The notes under the pieces were generated by a model. The model made no database searches. It was given only the letters and a program-made list of their open reading frames with translations, and was not told the origin of the DNA. Shown piece after piece: positions 1 through 10,684 of a stretch of 64,000 nucleotides of DNA (positions are counted from its first letter, which is position 1; every line of letters starts with the position of its first letter). Position numbers and translations under genes: made by a program. The DNA lies in the NCBI GenBank assembly GCA_002633025.1, contig NMRB01000625.1, forward strand, positions 139,501-203,500, given 5' to 3'. Origin of the DNA: Notospermus geniculatus. Lineage: Eukaryota > Nemertea > Pilidiophora > Heteronemertea > Lineidae.

Positions 1-1102
1 ATACATGGAGTTCTACAATGACTAAAAGATACAAAAATAAACTATGAAACTACAAAAATATAAATTTGATGCAGCAGTTAATTCACCAGACAGATGATTG
101 CACAATATATTGTGACTATTAATTCAAAATTAAATTCGACAAGATTTACTTATAGTATACATGTTTTGAATTTTTATAGTACGGAGGCTAACGAATATTC
201 CTTGATCTATAAAGTTTCAAACTGTAAAATACAAATTTTGCTACTCTGAATATGATTTCTCTATCATCACTATTCATTAATTCTGTCATTTTCTGAGTAC
301 TACACCTAGTTCTATAATACTCAGGAATAAATTTAATCCTATAATCAGATAAGAGCTTGCACTCGAAAAGGAAGTGGTATTCATCACCAATTCGCACACT
401 ATTGCAATACTGACAAATCCTATCATTTCTCGCCAAATCATATTTATCTCTATTGGATGAAAGCTTTCTAGAACCACATCTGAATTCTAATAACGCATAT
501 TTCAAGTAGTCAGGGAGGATCTGGAGGTATTTTTCCTGACAAATTCTTGTTTTGAATATTCTGTAATTTACGAAGTCATCTTCATTATCTATCTTCTGAC
601 GCCAATGTTGGAAGAAGTGATCAGTGAGGGTAGTTCTGATCTTAATACCCAGTCCTTTATTATTAGGAGCATACTGTTCAAGCCAGATATAATTGAGACC
701 ACAATTTTGAAGAGTGTCTCTGATAGATTTTAACCAATCTGAGGAATACCTGTCAGTAATGTGTAAATGAGATAGTGTCCTATATAAGATGAAATTCAAC
801 TTTGACCTTTCGCTGTGAAGAATTTTAACCCAGTAGTTGATCATTCTGACTTTGACTTGAATTGATAAAGGAGTTCTACCCAACTCTCCATACATGACTG
901 AGTTATGAGTATATTTACTTGTCTTGGTGATGAGTTTACAAAATTTGGTGTGGATGCGTTCTATAATATCTAAATTTTCATAACCCCACATAGTTGGCCG
1001 GCCAAACCTCCAAAAAGTCTCTAGAAAAAAATTAGTCGGCATTTTCTGTTAATGGATGGCATCCCCTCTAGAACTGTAAAATACAGGCTACTGAAGAATA
1101 TT

Positions 1103-1993
1103 AGGGTGGATGCCACTGTTAAATTTGAATTTTGACGAAGTTACGGCCGATTGAATTTTTGGTACTGACTTTATCATTGGGCGAAGAACTGAGCTTAGTA
1201 CAGGAGAATGGGAACCGATGTACAGCTAACTTTTGAACGATTGGATTTACACCCTTTAAATGTATTACCAACAGATAGAAATATGGTGCCTTGTAACCAA
1301 ATAAGCATGTTTTTAATTGTTTTCAGTAGTTTCGTAATAAGAAATAACGTTTTTCATGTAAAATAGGTCAAAATACCTTAAAACGCCATTTCCAATTTCG
1401 TAACTAGTTAAAAACTACAAAAGACATGCAGGCCTTTCCGTTTAAGGCGTGCTATAGCACCTGCACACCATCACACGCCTAAAATCTAATCGAGGTGCGC
1501 TAAAAAACGCACCCCTTGTACTTAATGCAATTTGAATTTCGCACGCCTTGCATGCAGCTTAGGAGAGAGAGTGACTAGTGTTAAGCTTGCGATAGATAGG
1601 CTGGGTTACAACCCTCCATCAAGTGTGAGTATATACAGTGATAAGACATTCAATGACAAGTGATAACAAACAAAACATGGAAAAAATGTAGCATATTACT
1701 TTAAGCGGAAGAATTGTTGGATGAAAAAAAGCACGCCTAGGGGTAAAGGTGAGAGTTGAGAGGTGCTTTTTTTGGCACCCCTGTGTTTTTTACAGGAAAA
1801 GGCCTGACATGCTTATTTGATTAAGAGATACCATGTTTCTATCTGTTGGTAATACATTTATGGGGTGTAAATCCAACCGTTCAAAAGATAGCTGTACATC
1901 GGATCCCATTTTCCTGTACAAAGCTCAGTATATTTGAACACAATGACCTTGATAATGACCTTTAACCGGCAAATCCAGGGTGGCATCCACCCT
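1103..1993. mobile_element. Foldback DNA element nested in the 991-2095 element
   Basis: The sequence AGGGTGGATGCCA at 1103 is matched by its exact complement ending at 1993. The inverted similarity extends about 200 bp inward (for example CAGATAGAAATATGGT against ACCATGTTTCTATCTG). This could be an independent insertion or the inner part of the long arms of the surrounding element. No clear target duplication was found. Confidence 0.6.
1429..1806. mobile_element. Innermost nested element, CAGGCCTTTYC termini, 5-bp TSD ACATG
   Basis: The termini CAGGCCTTTCC at 1429 and GGAAAAGGCCTG ending at 1806 are inverted. ACATG occurs immediately outside each end (1424-1428 and 1807-1811). Internally there are GCACGCC-type repeats and short inverted GGTGC/GCACC motifs. 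It sits in the loop of the surrounding foldback. The 5-bp duplication partly overlaps sequence that is palindromic in the host arms, so it could be chance. Confidence 0.55.
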
Positions 1994-3966
1994 TAAATTT
2001 CACCTTATCTTATAAGGGTATGATCTAGCATAGATGCCAGCCATTAGCACACGATGCCGACAAATGTTTAAAATTTGATGTTGGCCGGCCTACTAACACC
2101 TCGGACCCATACAATAGTATTGGGGAAACACAGGAATCAAAAAGTTTTAACATGGTATCAATCGGTAAATTAAACCTTCTGCCCTTTTGAATAATGCTAT
2201 ACATGGCTCTCTGAGCTTTATCATGGAGGTTTTTCTTTGCTTTTGAGAATTTGCCATTCCACTGAAAAATAATACCTAAATATGTATATTCTTCAACTCG
2301 TTCTAAAACAGATTGTCCATACCTAAAAATTGGGAGGTTTTTCAGCCTCGCCTTAGATTTGGCGAAAACTAAGACTTTTGTTTTCGACTCATTTACCGTT
2401 AGCTTATTGGTCTCACAATAACTATACAATAGATCAATGTTCTTTTGTAATCCACATTCATTTTCTGCAAATATGATTGTGTCATCAGCATAAAGCAAAG
2501 AAAAAAGATTTAGGAAAACAAAAACCTCATTTTCATCATTTCTTACAGCATTATTGTTCAATTTCTCAATGAATTCAAGTGACTGTCCCGAATTGGTAGA
2601 GAAGAAATCATCCATGTCATTGAGAGAGATAGCAAACAGGATGGGTGATAAATTTTCACCTTGTTTGACCCCAACATGTGATGCAAAAAATTCTGATTTC
2701 TCATTATTACAAGAGACACAAGATAACATTCTTGTACAGGTTAATTATTACCGTCAGCATTTTACCACATACACCTGTTTTTAAAAGTTTTCTCCAAAGA
2801 CCAACCCTCCAAACTGAATCGAACGCCTTTCGATAATCAACAAAGCAACAAAAGAGACGCCTACCTGAGTTCAAATATAGGTCAATTAGACATTTTAAGG
2901 AAAAAATATGATCCGTTGTACTGTATCCATCCCTGAAGCCTGCTTGGTTTTCAGCTATTTTCTTATTTTCGTTCAAAAATTTTGTTAGTCTAGCATTCAG
3001 TACCCCTGTGAATAATTTTCCAAGGCAGCTAACTAGGGTGATACCCCTATAATTGTTAGTGTCCATCCTGTCACCTTTATTTTTGTAGATAGGTTTAATC
3101 AGGCCCATCGTCCAGGCCTCAGGGATGTGTCCAGTTTCCAATATGATGTTAAATAGTTAACATCTTGTAGAAGTACATTTTCAGAAGTGAACTTCAACAT
3201 TTCATTTGACACTTGGTCTAAACCAGAAGCTTTCCCATTCTTCAGAGATTTAACTATTTTACGAACCTCTTCCAAACTTATTTCATTATTCAAGATGGAT
3301 GTGTCTATATCCACATCAACTTCTACATCAGAGTTGAAATATTCATCTTCTTCCACCTTTTCATTTAATTGAAGGAAGTGATCATAGAACTCTTCAACAG
3401 GTGGCATTTTTGATTCATTTCTACCACTACCCCTATTCAGTAGGTTCCAAAACCTTTTGGGATTTTCTGATTTGCAATGTTCAATTTCATCCGTCAGTTT
3501 CTTGTTATACAAACGTTTTGCCTTTTTTTGAGCTTTCTTGTAATTTCTTCCAACCTGTTTTAGTTCATTTAGATTACCCTCTGTTCTGTGATCACGATAC
3601 CTTCGACGAGCTACATTAAAGTCTTTCCTTAGTTTGTGGCACTGTTTGTCAAACCATTTACAACTTTTGTCTTTTACAACCCGGACACTATTCTCAACTA
3701 CATGCCTCTTTCTCGTCATACCACAATTTACAGCACTCTTGATCATAACATTTGTCAAGACGTTTACAATTTCACAAACATCATCAGCATTGACATTTTG
3801 CAAGTTTCCAAGGTACGCATCAAGCTTTTCGTGGATGGGATCAAATTCATCAGAATTCATCTGATCAATGTATTCTGCCATTTTTTCATTTCTCCATCTG
3901 ACAGAATTTCCACCATGTCTCTCATCCGACACATTAGAGGGTACACTATCAATATCAGGATGCATA

Positions 3967-4195
3967 CAGTGTTCTCCGCAGGGTTCCTTTAAGGTAGGGT
4001 GGTATCCTTGAAATTCCAGGTTTTTCTATTACTTTGCAAATCAAGATAGGGTGGTCACCAATCTAAGATAGGGGGGTGTAATAGAAAACCATTACAAAAT
4101 TGGGCTGTAAGGTAGGGTGGCTACTTCTAAGGTAGGGTGGTAACATGCCAAGGTAGGGTGGGCCGCCCTACCTTGGAGCCATGCGGAGAACACTG
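3967..4195. mobile_element. hAT-type MITE inside the LINE
   Basis: The 229-bp insert has perfect 14-bp terminal inverted repeats CAGTGTTCTCCGCA / TGCGGAGAACACTG. The flanks GATGCATA and GCTGCATA match at 7 of 8 positions, fitting the 8-bp duplication typical of hAT elements. It interrupts the LINE between endonuclease and RT linker. The inside is built from a repeated AAGGTAGGGTGG motif. It has no transposase. Confidence 0.8.
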
Positions 4196-5118
4196 GCTGC
4201 ATATTATTAAACTCTGCAACATTAGATTCGGGTTTAACAGAAAGTATGACAGCACAGTGACCATCAGATAAGATAGGATTGAAAGTTTCAACCTGAAGTG
4301 ACTTGATGTGGGAGAAAATTTCAGTGGAACCAATAAAGTAGTCAATAGTACTTTTGCTTTTGAATGTACACAAGCCAGTCAAATCTCCATCCACTCTGCC
4401 ATTTACATGTATGATGTTGATACCAGTGGATTTACATAAATCAGTAAGATCTTGACCATTATTGTTGGTCTTTTTATCTGCATTAGACCGAACCCTGATG
4501 TTACTCAGGGGTTGATTCCCAAAAGGTTCAAACAAGTCCAGACCATTATCATTATTAAATTCTACCTGGTCTGATAGGTCACCTGTCCTTGCATTGAAAT
4601 CACCTCCAAGGATGATAAATGCATCCTCATTTACTATTTGAGTTATCACTTCAATTTCCAAATCTTCGATCATACTTTTCTTATAATATCTACTATTTTC
4701 AGGAGGTATATATATACACACTGCCCAGCAAAACATCTTTCTTCAGCTTACAAACAGATTTGTCAATTTTGCACCATATGATATGTTGATTTGTTGTTTT
4801 TACCAGTTTCACCTTTTCCTTGAACTTGTCTTTAAAAATTATGCCAATACCACCTGACCTGAAATGGGCACAATATTGCCTGTTTTTGAAAATACCACAG
4901 TAACCATCAGGAAGAGATTCTTCTATCAATGGAATGTCAATATCATCAATCTTTGTCTCTGAGAGTCAAAGGAAGTCAATGTCTACTAGGAAGTCCTTAA
5001 ATTCTGGAGTGTCAACTTTATTTCTTAAGCCGCACACATTCAGAGCACCGATTATAATGTCACATGACGATGAGGTACAGCACATTCCCTGAGTTGCAGG
5101 GTTACCCTCCGCATTATC

Positions 5119-6242
5119 CTACTGTTCCATGGGGGCGGTAGTCGGCATATTTGCCCGAGTTCCCACCTTCAGATGAACCTGTTGGCCGTTCACAAATAGT
5201 TTGTCCTTAACAAACTTTGCGGTTTGTTTCATCCTTTTTGCCTCCCTGAGTTGAGGCATGAGCAGTTTACGTTTGTCAGCCCATTCCTTTGGTAACTGCT
5301 CCGAAATGCCGTAGCTTTTCCCAGCTAATTTCTTTGCCGAGAACCGAATTTCCTCCCGAACCTTAAATCGCTCAAATTTGGCAACGATTGGGCGATTTTT
5401 TCCTTGTGATTTGTTTCCAATCCTGTGTACTCTTGCAAACTCAATCTTATGACCATCAATTTCCAATTCCTTAGTTATAAATTCACGCAGGACGTTCTCT
5501 GTGTCGTTTTCATTCTCGTGTTCCTTGATACCGTAGAAGAGGAGGTTGTCACGCATGCTCCTCCATTCAGCATCATCCATCTTTTCCTTTTGCTCATCCT
5601 GTCTACGTTTCATCGTTGAGAGTTCATTTGACAGGTCTTTTACCGTGTTTTTAGGGCCTCATTTTCCTGTTGAACTGCCTGAATAGAGTCGTGGCAAAAT
5701 TCCACACTTTTCTTCAGATCCTGGACGTCAGAGGTAAGGCTGTCAAGCAGATCGAGCTTGGAAAGCCGTGTCATTATGGCGTTATGACTTGCTAAAGTCT
5801 CTGCGGCACTCTCTGTACATTTGCACGTGCATGATGCATTCGCATTGGGCGGCGGCATGGTCACCGCACCGTCAATCACTACGTTCTTTGCACTAATGTT
5901 ACCGTTCTTCTTTCTCACTTGTGCCTCTAAGTCAGCCAGAGATATCTTCTGACCTTGGGGAATCGATACATTCACAATTTGGTTGCTTGGTACAGCCATT
6001 CCATTATTATTTCTCAAAAGTTTCGATAGAGAACCTTTCCTAGGTGTTTCAGATCCCGCCATTTTTCTAGGTGTTCTAGTCAATCTGGTTGGTCCTGCCA
6101 CCTGTGGTTGGTCCTGCCACCTGTTGTTAACTAAATCACCTAAACGTCTGTGAAGACAACACTGTCTTCCTCCACTCCAAAGAGAAAATGTGCCGTTTTC
6201 CGGAGAGGGAAAGTAGACGGCCTCGACCTGGGTGGTCATCAT
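5119..6242 (-). pseudogene. LINE ORF1 (nucleic-acid chaperone type), frameshifted
   Basis: Two overlapping frames make up this ORF. The upstream part (5640-6242, 200 aa) has a basic Pro/Arg-rich N-terminus, a short Cys pair and a heptad-rich stretch near its end that looks like a coiled coil. The downstream part (5119-5613, 164 aa) starts in a Lys/Asp-rich coil and runs into a region beginning RDNLLFYGI, followed by VHRIG and RPIVAKF. This is the L1 ORF1/Transposase_22-type RRM layout. The two parts are separated by a one-base change in an A-run near 5620-5640. ORF1 proteins of this type trimerise and bind LINE RNA. The Met at 6242 is the first ATG of the open frame; the true 5' end could be slightly upstream. 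Confidence 0.8.
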
Positions 6243-6297
6243 ACTACGACATATTACTCACAGATATGACAAATTGCAACTTTTTGCCTCAATAATG

Positions 6298-6658
6298 AGG
6301 AACCCGCAGAACTACGCCACGACGTGGCGCTGTCAGTGTAAGACCCGGAAGTCCTATTTTCTAACAGTATTTCCATTTACTTCTTGTCCCAAAATAAATC
6401 ACTTTCTTTGGTTCAATTTTGATTAAATTACACTGTCCTGTTTCATGTTCAAAGTTCTCCATATATCACTGTTTTGTTTCGTCCGAAATGCCACAGGATG
6501 CCAATACTGACGACGTCTTTTGGGGAAATTTCCACGGAAAATTGTGTAGAAAATGTACACATGCTTTGACGACGTGACGTCAATAGCGAAAAAAGTGACG
6601 TCAGTACGTCATTCGGGTCTTATACTGACAGCGCCATCTGCAGTCATGCGGGTTCCCC
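6298..6658. mobile_element. MITE with GGAACCCGCA terminal inverted repeats
   Basis: The left end GAGGAACCCGCA and right end TGCGGGTTCCCC are inverted. Inverted similarity continues over GGCGCTGTCAGTGTAAGACCCG against CGGGTCTTATACTGACAGCGCC. It lies just 5' of the LINE. No convincing target duplication or coding potential. Confidence 0.65.
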
Positions 6659-7536
6659 ATTGTAGAGTTATTCTCCACAATAAAGGAAATAATGACACAA
6701 AAATATGAAAAACAAATGGAAATTTTATTTTTTTTTAATTATCTGGAAAAATTACAAAAAATAGTGCCAATGGCACTGTGCCCGCTTGGCTTAACAGCAT
6801 ACTAGTAGTTGTACGAATCATCAGCAAGTAAAAACATGCCAAATTGCCATATAAAAGTATCATTGGATAACAAGTTGATGAAGATCCATTTTTAGTTTTG
6901 GCCCCCTAGTGGCAAAGTCAAGAACCAGATTTCGCCAAAATTTTGTGTGCGAGTTGCTATTATAAGCCTAGAGGCCAAAAAGATTCGTCAAACAATAAAG
7001 GCGCTACAGCGCTAACGACGTACCGCCGTACGGACTGACGCACGACAGACCACCACTCAATGACCCCAACCACAGCATAAGCCCTGCTGGGCCTTGCGGC
7101 CAAGCGGATCAATACCCCGTGCAAAGTAGCCCACTGAGACCGACAAAGTTCCTTTTCCAAGGTCGTATTTGTGTTGATGCCGAACCATCTATTTCTGCTG
7201 TAATTCATTGTGATGGCACTGTTTTCAAAGCAGCGATTGCCAAGTTAGCATAAACACCCTAATGGAATGTTGCAAGGCCAGAAAAGAAAAAAAAGGAATG
7301 GAATGGTACCCCGCTGGAAATGCCCCCAAGAAACACAGTGGCTATCCATCAGGTCTACTTCCAATGGACAAGCAGTGTCCTAGTATACGATGTGTCCTTA
7401 ATATTCCCAGCACGGCCGGTGTCAGAGATCACTCTCTTATCTATTTTTGATGATTCTAGTGTTCTCAGGGTGTCCCGCAACATTCAGTCAATTACGGATC
7501 AGAGCCAATCATAAAAGTCGCCTTTGACATTTGACA
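6659..7536. other. No gene recognised
   Basis: AT-rich sequence followed by a CpG-containing stretch. An 82-codon minus-strand open frame at 6960-7208 has no recognisable domain and is probably chance. Confidence 0.4.
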
Positions 7537-7892
7537 AGAAGGAGAGCACAGGCCTAAACTAGGCATGAAGAAGGAGAGCGCATGCCTAAACTAGGCACGA
7601 AGAAGGAGAGCGCAGGCCTAAACTAGGCATGAAGAAGGACAGCGCAGGCCTAAACTAGGCACGAAGAAGGAGAGCGCAGGCCTACTAGGCATGAAGAAGG
7701 ACAGCGCAGGCCTAAACTAGGCACGAAGAAGGAGAGCGCAGGCCTAAACTAGGCATGAAGACGGAGAGCGCAGGCCTAAACTAGGCACGAAGAAGGAGAG
7801 TGCAGGCATGAAGAAGGAGAGCGCAGGCCTAAACTAGGCATGAAGAAGGACAGCGCAGGCCTAAACTAGGCATGGCCTAAACTAGGCATGAA
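7537..7892. repeat. 32-bp minisatellite array
   Basis: About eleven copies of a 32-bp unit containing AGCGCAGGCCTAAACTAGGC. Neighbouring units partly alternate between GGAGAG and GGACAG and between GCAC and GCAT, suggesting that two-unit blocks (64 bp) were amplified. Two shortened units occur (near 7681 and 7801). Confidence 0.9.
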
Positions 7893-8650
7893 GCAATCGC
7901 ACTTTCATTTCTAAACTGTCACACGAGATGATATAGTAACGACTTTTTAACTTCTCTAATACATGTACCAACGAATCAGGGCCGTAGGACGGTGGGCAGA
8001 CAAGTTATTTACATTTCATTTCCACCGAAAACCAGCAATTTTCAAAACGTTTCTGAGTTTTTCATGCAAAATTTTTCATGAGAATGTCAATTGTGAAACG
8101 TGTCACAGTTTTCAGGGGATGTCGTATCCTGCAATGCAGAGACCATTAGAGGCAATTCCCTTTATTATTTTACACACATGTCCCGCTATTGTGCTTGGTA
8201 TTGATCGATTCTGACAAGAGAAACCCCGGCATCCGTTGATGGCAGCTACCTGTTACCACCGGGCAATATATCAGTTACGCAATATGACCCACCAGATGCA
8301 AGGTTTTCACCAACTCAAAATATCACACCAAATANATGAGGTCGATCAATGAGAATTGCGTTCCGTGCCAGACCCTCGGTCTAACGACCTCGGAGTATGA
8401 CCGAGGGGCTGGTTGCGCGAGACTACTGATTTTGCAGCTTGCTTTCCCAGTCGTTTGTGGAGTGTAGTGCGGCGGCCGGAGCGACACAACGACTGGGTCC
8501 CGAGTCTAATGAAGAGGAGCGAGGTAAAAACCTCTGCAGTGGGATCAGGATGCATCGTGATCATTCCTACTGACGAGGACCTGGTAGGCATCGCCATTTT
8601 GTACTGAGGCCTGTGGAAACCGCGCAACAAGAGCGGAAAACCGCTGTGAG
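7893..8650. other. No gene recognised; single N at 8335
   Basis: Short frames only. At 8338-8530 there are several short inverted words (CGACCTCGG, CCAGTCG/CGACTGG) that may be MITE debris. Confidence 0.35.
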
Positions 8651-9083
8651 CAGTCAGGAACTTTTGCCGCATCGGGAGGTGACCTCCCAATCGAAAAAAC
8701 TCCCAGTCGGGAGGTAATAACCGAATTGAGTTTTCGTACACCTCCCAATTGGGATTTCAATGTTCTCTTCCCTTCCCAACGTTCATCAAATATTGGGGAA
8801 AATCAACGTCAACTCGGCCAGAAAATTTACTTCAATCAGAAATTTTGTTCACACAAACCTTGATCTTTGTTTCACGTTTTCCACTGGTTACGACCATGCG
8901 CAAATGCGTGATGTGATGCGCAAATCAGTTCTTAGATTTTGAACTGCCTGATGGAGACATTCCTCCTGTTCAAGCAACAAAAAATTACAACATAATATCC
9001 CGTTTCGGACACAATCTCCCAGTCGGGAGATGCAAAATCCCAATCGGGAGGTGATCTCCCGATGCGGCAAAAGTTCCTGACTG
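8651..9083. mobile_element. MITE, CAGTCAGGAACTTTTGCCGC termini, 5-bp TSD GTGAG
   Basis: Inverted repeats of at least 30 bp begin CAGTCAGGAACTTTTGCCGC at 8651 and end with the complement at 9083. GTGAG flanks both ends. Next to the termini, a subterminal CTCCCARTCGGGAGGT palindrome is repeated several times in both orientations. The interior is AT-rich with no transposase. Confidence 0.8.
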
Positions 9084-9731
9084 GTGAGTGTGAACGAGAG
9101 AACACGAACGCGGAGAAAACTTTTTCAACGGCTCCTGTCGTGTTTCGCGTCCAGTGCCGCCATCATTCCATCTGGGCGATGGCGAGTAAAGTAAATCATC
9201 CTTGAGAATTCCTCTCTGCCAGTCTTTTTTCTTCGACTATATCTGAATGATCCTTTAATGTGCGCAATAACAGGTAATCAGATCATGCTTATAAAGTGTT
9301 TGCATACATCCCCATCAAACCAACACTCGATCCTCAGACCAATCAAGCCACAAATATTTGCCAATCACAATTCCGAAATGAGAAATTAATTCGTATGGAG
9401 AAGCGGATGCCATTGATCTGTGATTATCGTGGCAACTACACGCGGTTATGTTTTGTTTCAGATTTTTTCCACAAAAAAAACCAGAATCTATCGATACAAT
9501 GAACTCGCTGTTGGTAACACTGATCGCCGGAGACGGTAGAAAGAAAAACGATAAACTCGCTGTTGGTAACACTGATCGCAGGAGACGGAACGAAGAAAGA
9601 AAGGACGGCAAGAAAAACATCGTCGAATGCTTCGCCGCTTCACATGGCATCGAATGAAAATGGGGCGCGTAAAGATAATTTTCGCAGGTGATACACCTAG
9701 AAATGAGAAGAATTTGTACTTTTTGATCTGC
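9084..9731. other. No gene recognised; short tandem duplication at 9505-9590
   Basis: A roughly 50-bp block (CTCGCTGTTGGTAACACTGA) occurs twice in tandem. Open frames are short and mutually overlapping. Confidence 0.4.
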
Positions 9732-9871
9732 GGCAACTCCAGATCAATCGTAGGACTACAGCGCCGCCCAACGTCTTTCTTGGGTACGACTTGGGATCAT
9801 CCTGACGACTGCAGTGCCGCAAAACGTCTTTCTCAACAACTACGGTTCAAGATCACAAGATTTTGATTATA
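9732..9871 (+). repeat. Direct duplication, copy 1 (interrupted by an element)
   Basis: The roughly 140-bp segment starting CAACTCCAGATCAATCGTAG is about 98% identical to 10545-10684. In this copy it runs directly into the element at 9872. Confidence 0.9.
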
Positions 9872-10543
9872 CCCAGCTAGCAAGCGAAAGTTGGGCCAAC
9901 GTTGGCTGAGGGTCGAACGTTGGAGGTTGGATGCCGACGTTGCACTGACGTCTTTCCAACGTAAAAAATGACCATATGTCATGTGTTCCCTTCTGCATTT
10001 TTCGGATAATAATGTCGTCTACTTGTGCACAATTAAAGAATTAATGGATTTTTTGTGGTTAATTGCATGGAGATTTCTGTGGCACTTGGTTGGCTGGGAA
10101 CGTTGCTGTAACGTTATGTCAACGTCTGCTAAGAAATGTATATTTTTCAATTTTAACGTGTTCCATCCTTTGTTAAGTTTCTATTTTGAATTTTTTCCTA
10201 TCATGCTGATTGGTTTTTCATGTTTGCTAGATATCTCTTCAGATTTACTTAAGGTTGTAGGGACGTCGCGTCAACGTTAACCTAACATTACGTACTCGTA
10301 CCCCCAAAATAGTCATTCTCTTTGTGAACATACGTATGTGAGATTGAGATCAATTTAGTAGCTTTGTGGACCATGAATTTGTTGTATCTGACAATGCCTG
10401 CGACGACTCACTGGACAGGGTGCTGACGTCGCACCAACGTATGTGCAACGTCCACGTGACCAGGCCTCTGTATCAAAAAATTCTTCCTACATGGACTTGC
10501 ATGTTTTGCATTAAAAAATAGGTTTGCATCTGCTAAAAGTGCC
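9872..10543. mobile_element. Partial element with CCAGCTAGCA terminus, cut by an N
   Basis: It begins at the point where the duplicated flank diverges, with ACCCAGCTAGCA followed by GTTGGGCCAACGTTGG. Short CAACGTT/AACGTTG words recur through it. The far end is not seen, because the sequence stops at the N at 10544 and the uninterrupted flank restarts. Confidence 0.55.
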
Positions 10544-10544
10544 N

Positions 10545-10684
10545 GGAACTCCAGATCAATCGTAGGACTACAGCGCCGCCCAACGTCTTTCTTGGGTACG
10601 ACTTGGGATCATCCGGACGACTGCAGTGCCGCAAAACGTCTTTCTCAACAACTACGGTTCAAGATCACAATATTTTGATTATAC
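10545..10684 (+). repeat. Direct duplication, copy 2 (uninterrupted)
   Basis: Near-identical to 9732-9871 but continuing past the insertion point into TTCGTCTTTATTTG. It starts on the base after an N. Confidence 0.9.

Larger units (their letters stand above)
991..2095. mobile_element. Nonautonomous DNA element with GGCCGGCC termini, 3-bp TSD ACA
   Basis: Termini are TAGTTGGCCGGCCAA at 991 and its near-perfect inverse ending at 2095. The inverted similarity continues inward for about 110 bp (shared GTCGGCAT and ATGGCATC blocks). The trinucleotide ACA flanks both sides (988-990 and 2096-2098). Joining the LINE across it with one ACA restores the reading frame between the RT and the C-terminal region. 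Superfamily is not assigned; the 3-bp duplication is compatible with PIF/Harbinger-like or CACTA-like insertion. No coding capacity. Confidence 0.8.
188..5110 (-). pseudogene. LINE ORF2 (endonuclease - reverse transcriptase), multiply broken
   Basis: Pieces in order on the minus strand. The endonuclease N-terminus is at about 4930-5090 (LNVCGLRNK, then LSET after the TGA at 4966-4968). The endonuclease core is in 4196-4929 in two frames (GGDFNAR motif; frame break near 4700-4735). A Lys-rich linker lies at 3099-3965. RT fingers/palm are at 2707-3141 (YRGITL; motif A FVDYRKAFDSV). RT motifs B and C are at 2099-2729 (KQGENLSP; YADD). After the 991-2095 insertion, the C-terminal domain (188-987) has a CxxC...H...C pattern (ICQYCN...YHFLFEC). 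EN nicks target DNA and RT primes on it. No part can now be translated as a whole. Confidence 0.88.
188..6242 (-). mobile_element. Decayed non-LTR retrotransposon (LINE), near full length
   Basis: A two-ORF LINE lies on the minus strand. ORF1 (coiled coil plus RRM-like region) is at 5119-6242. ORF2 (APE-type endonuclease, reverse transcriptase, C-terminal zinc-finger region) is at 188-5110. The copy is dead. It has several frame breaks, an in-frame TGA in the endonuclease at 4966-4968, a 229-bp hAT-type MITE at 3967-4195, and a 1,105-bp nested element at 991-2095. Removing the insertions on paper leaves a continuous reading order, so the copy was complete when it landed. The clade is not certain; a CR1/L2-like or Tx1-like LINE is plausible from the ORF1 type and the C-terminal Cys/His motif. 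Confidence 0.9.

Noticed and set aside
6960-7208. 82-codon minus-strand gene
   Set aside because: No domain recognised, no context and atypical composition.
7537-7892. CRISPR-like array
   Set aside because: Units are contiguous with no unique spacers, and this is animal DNA; it is a minisatellite.
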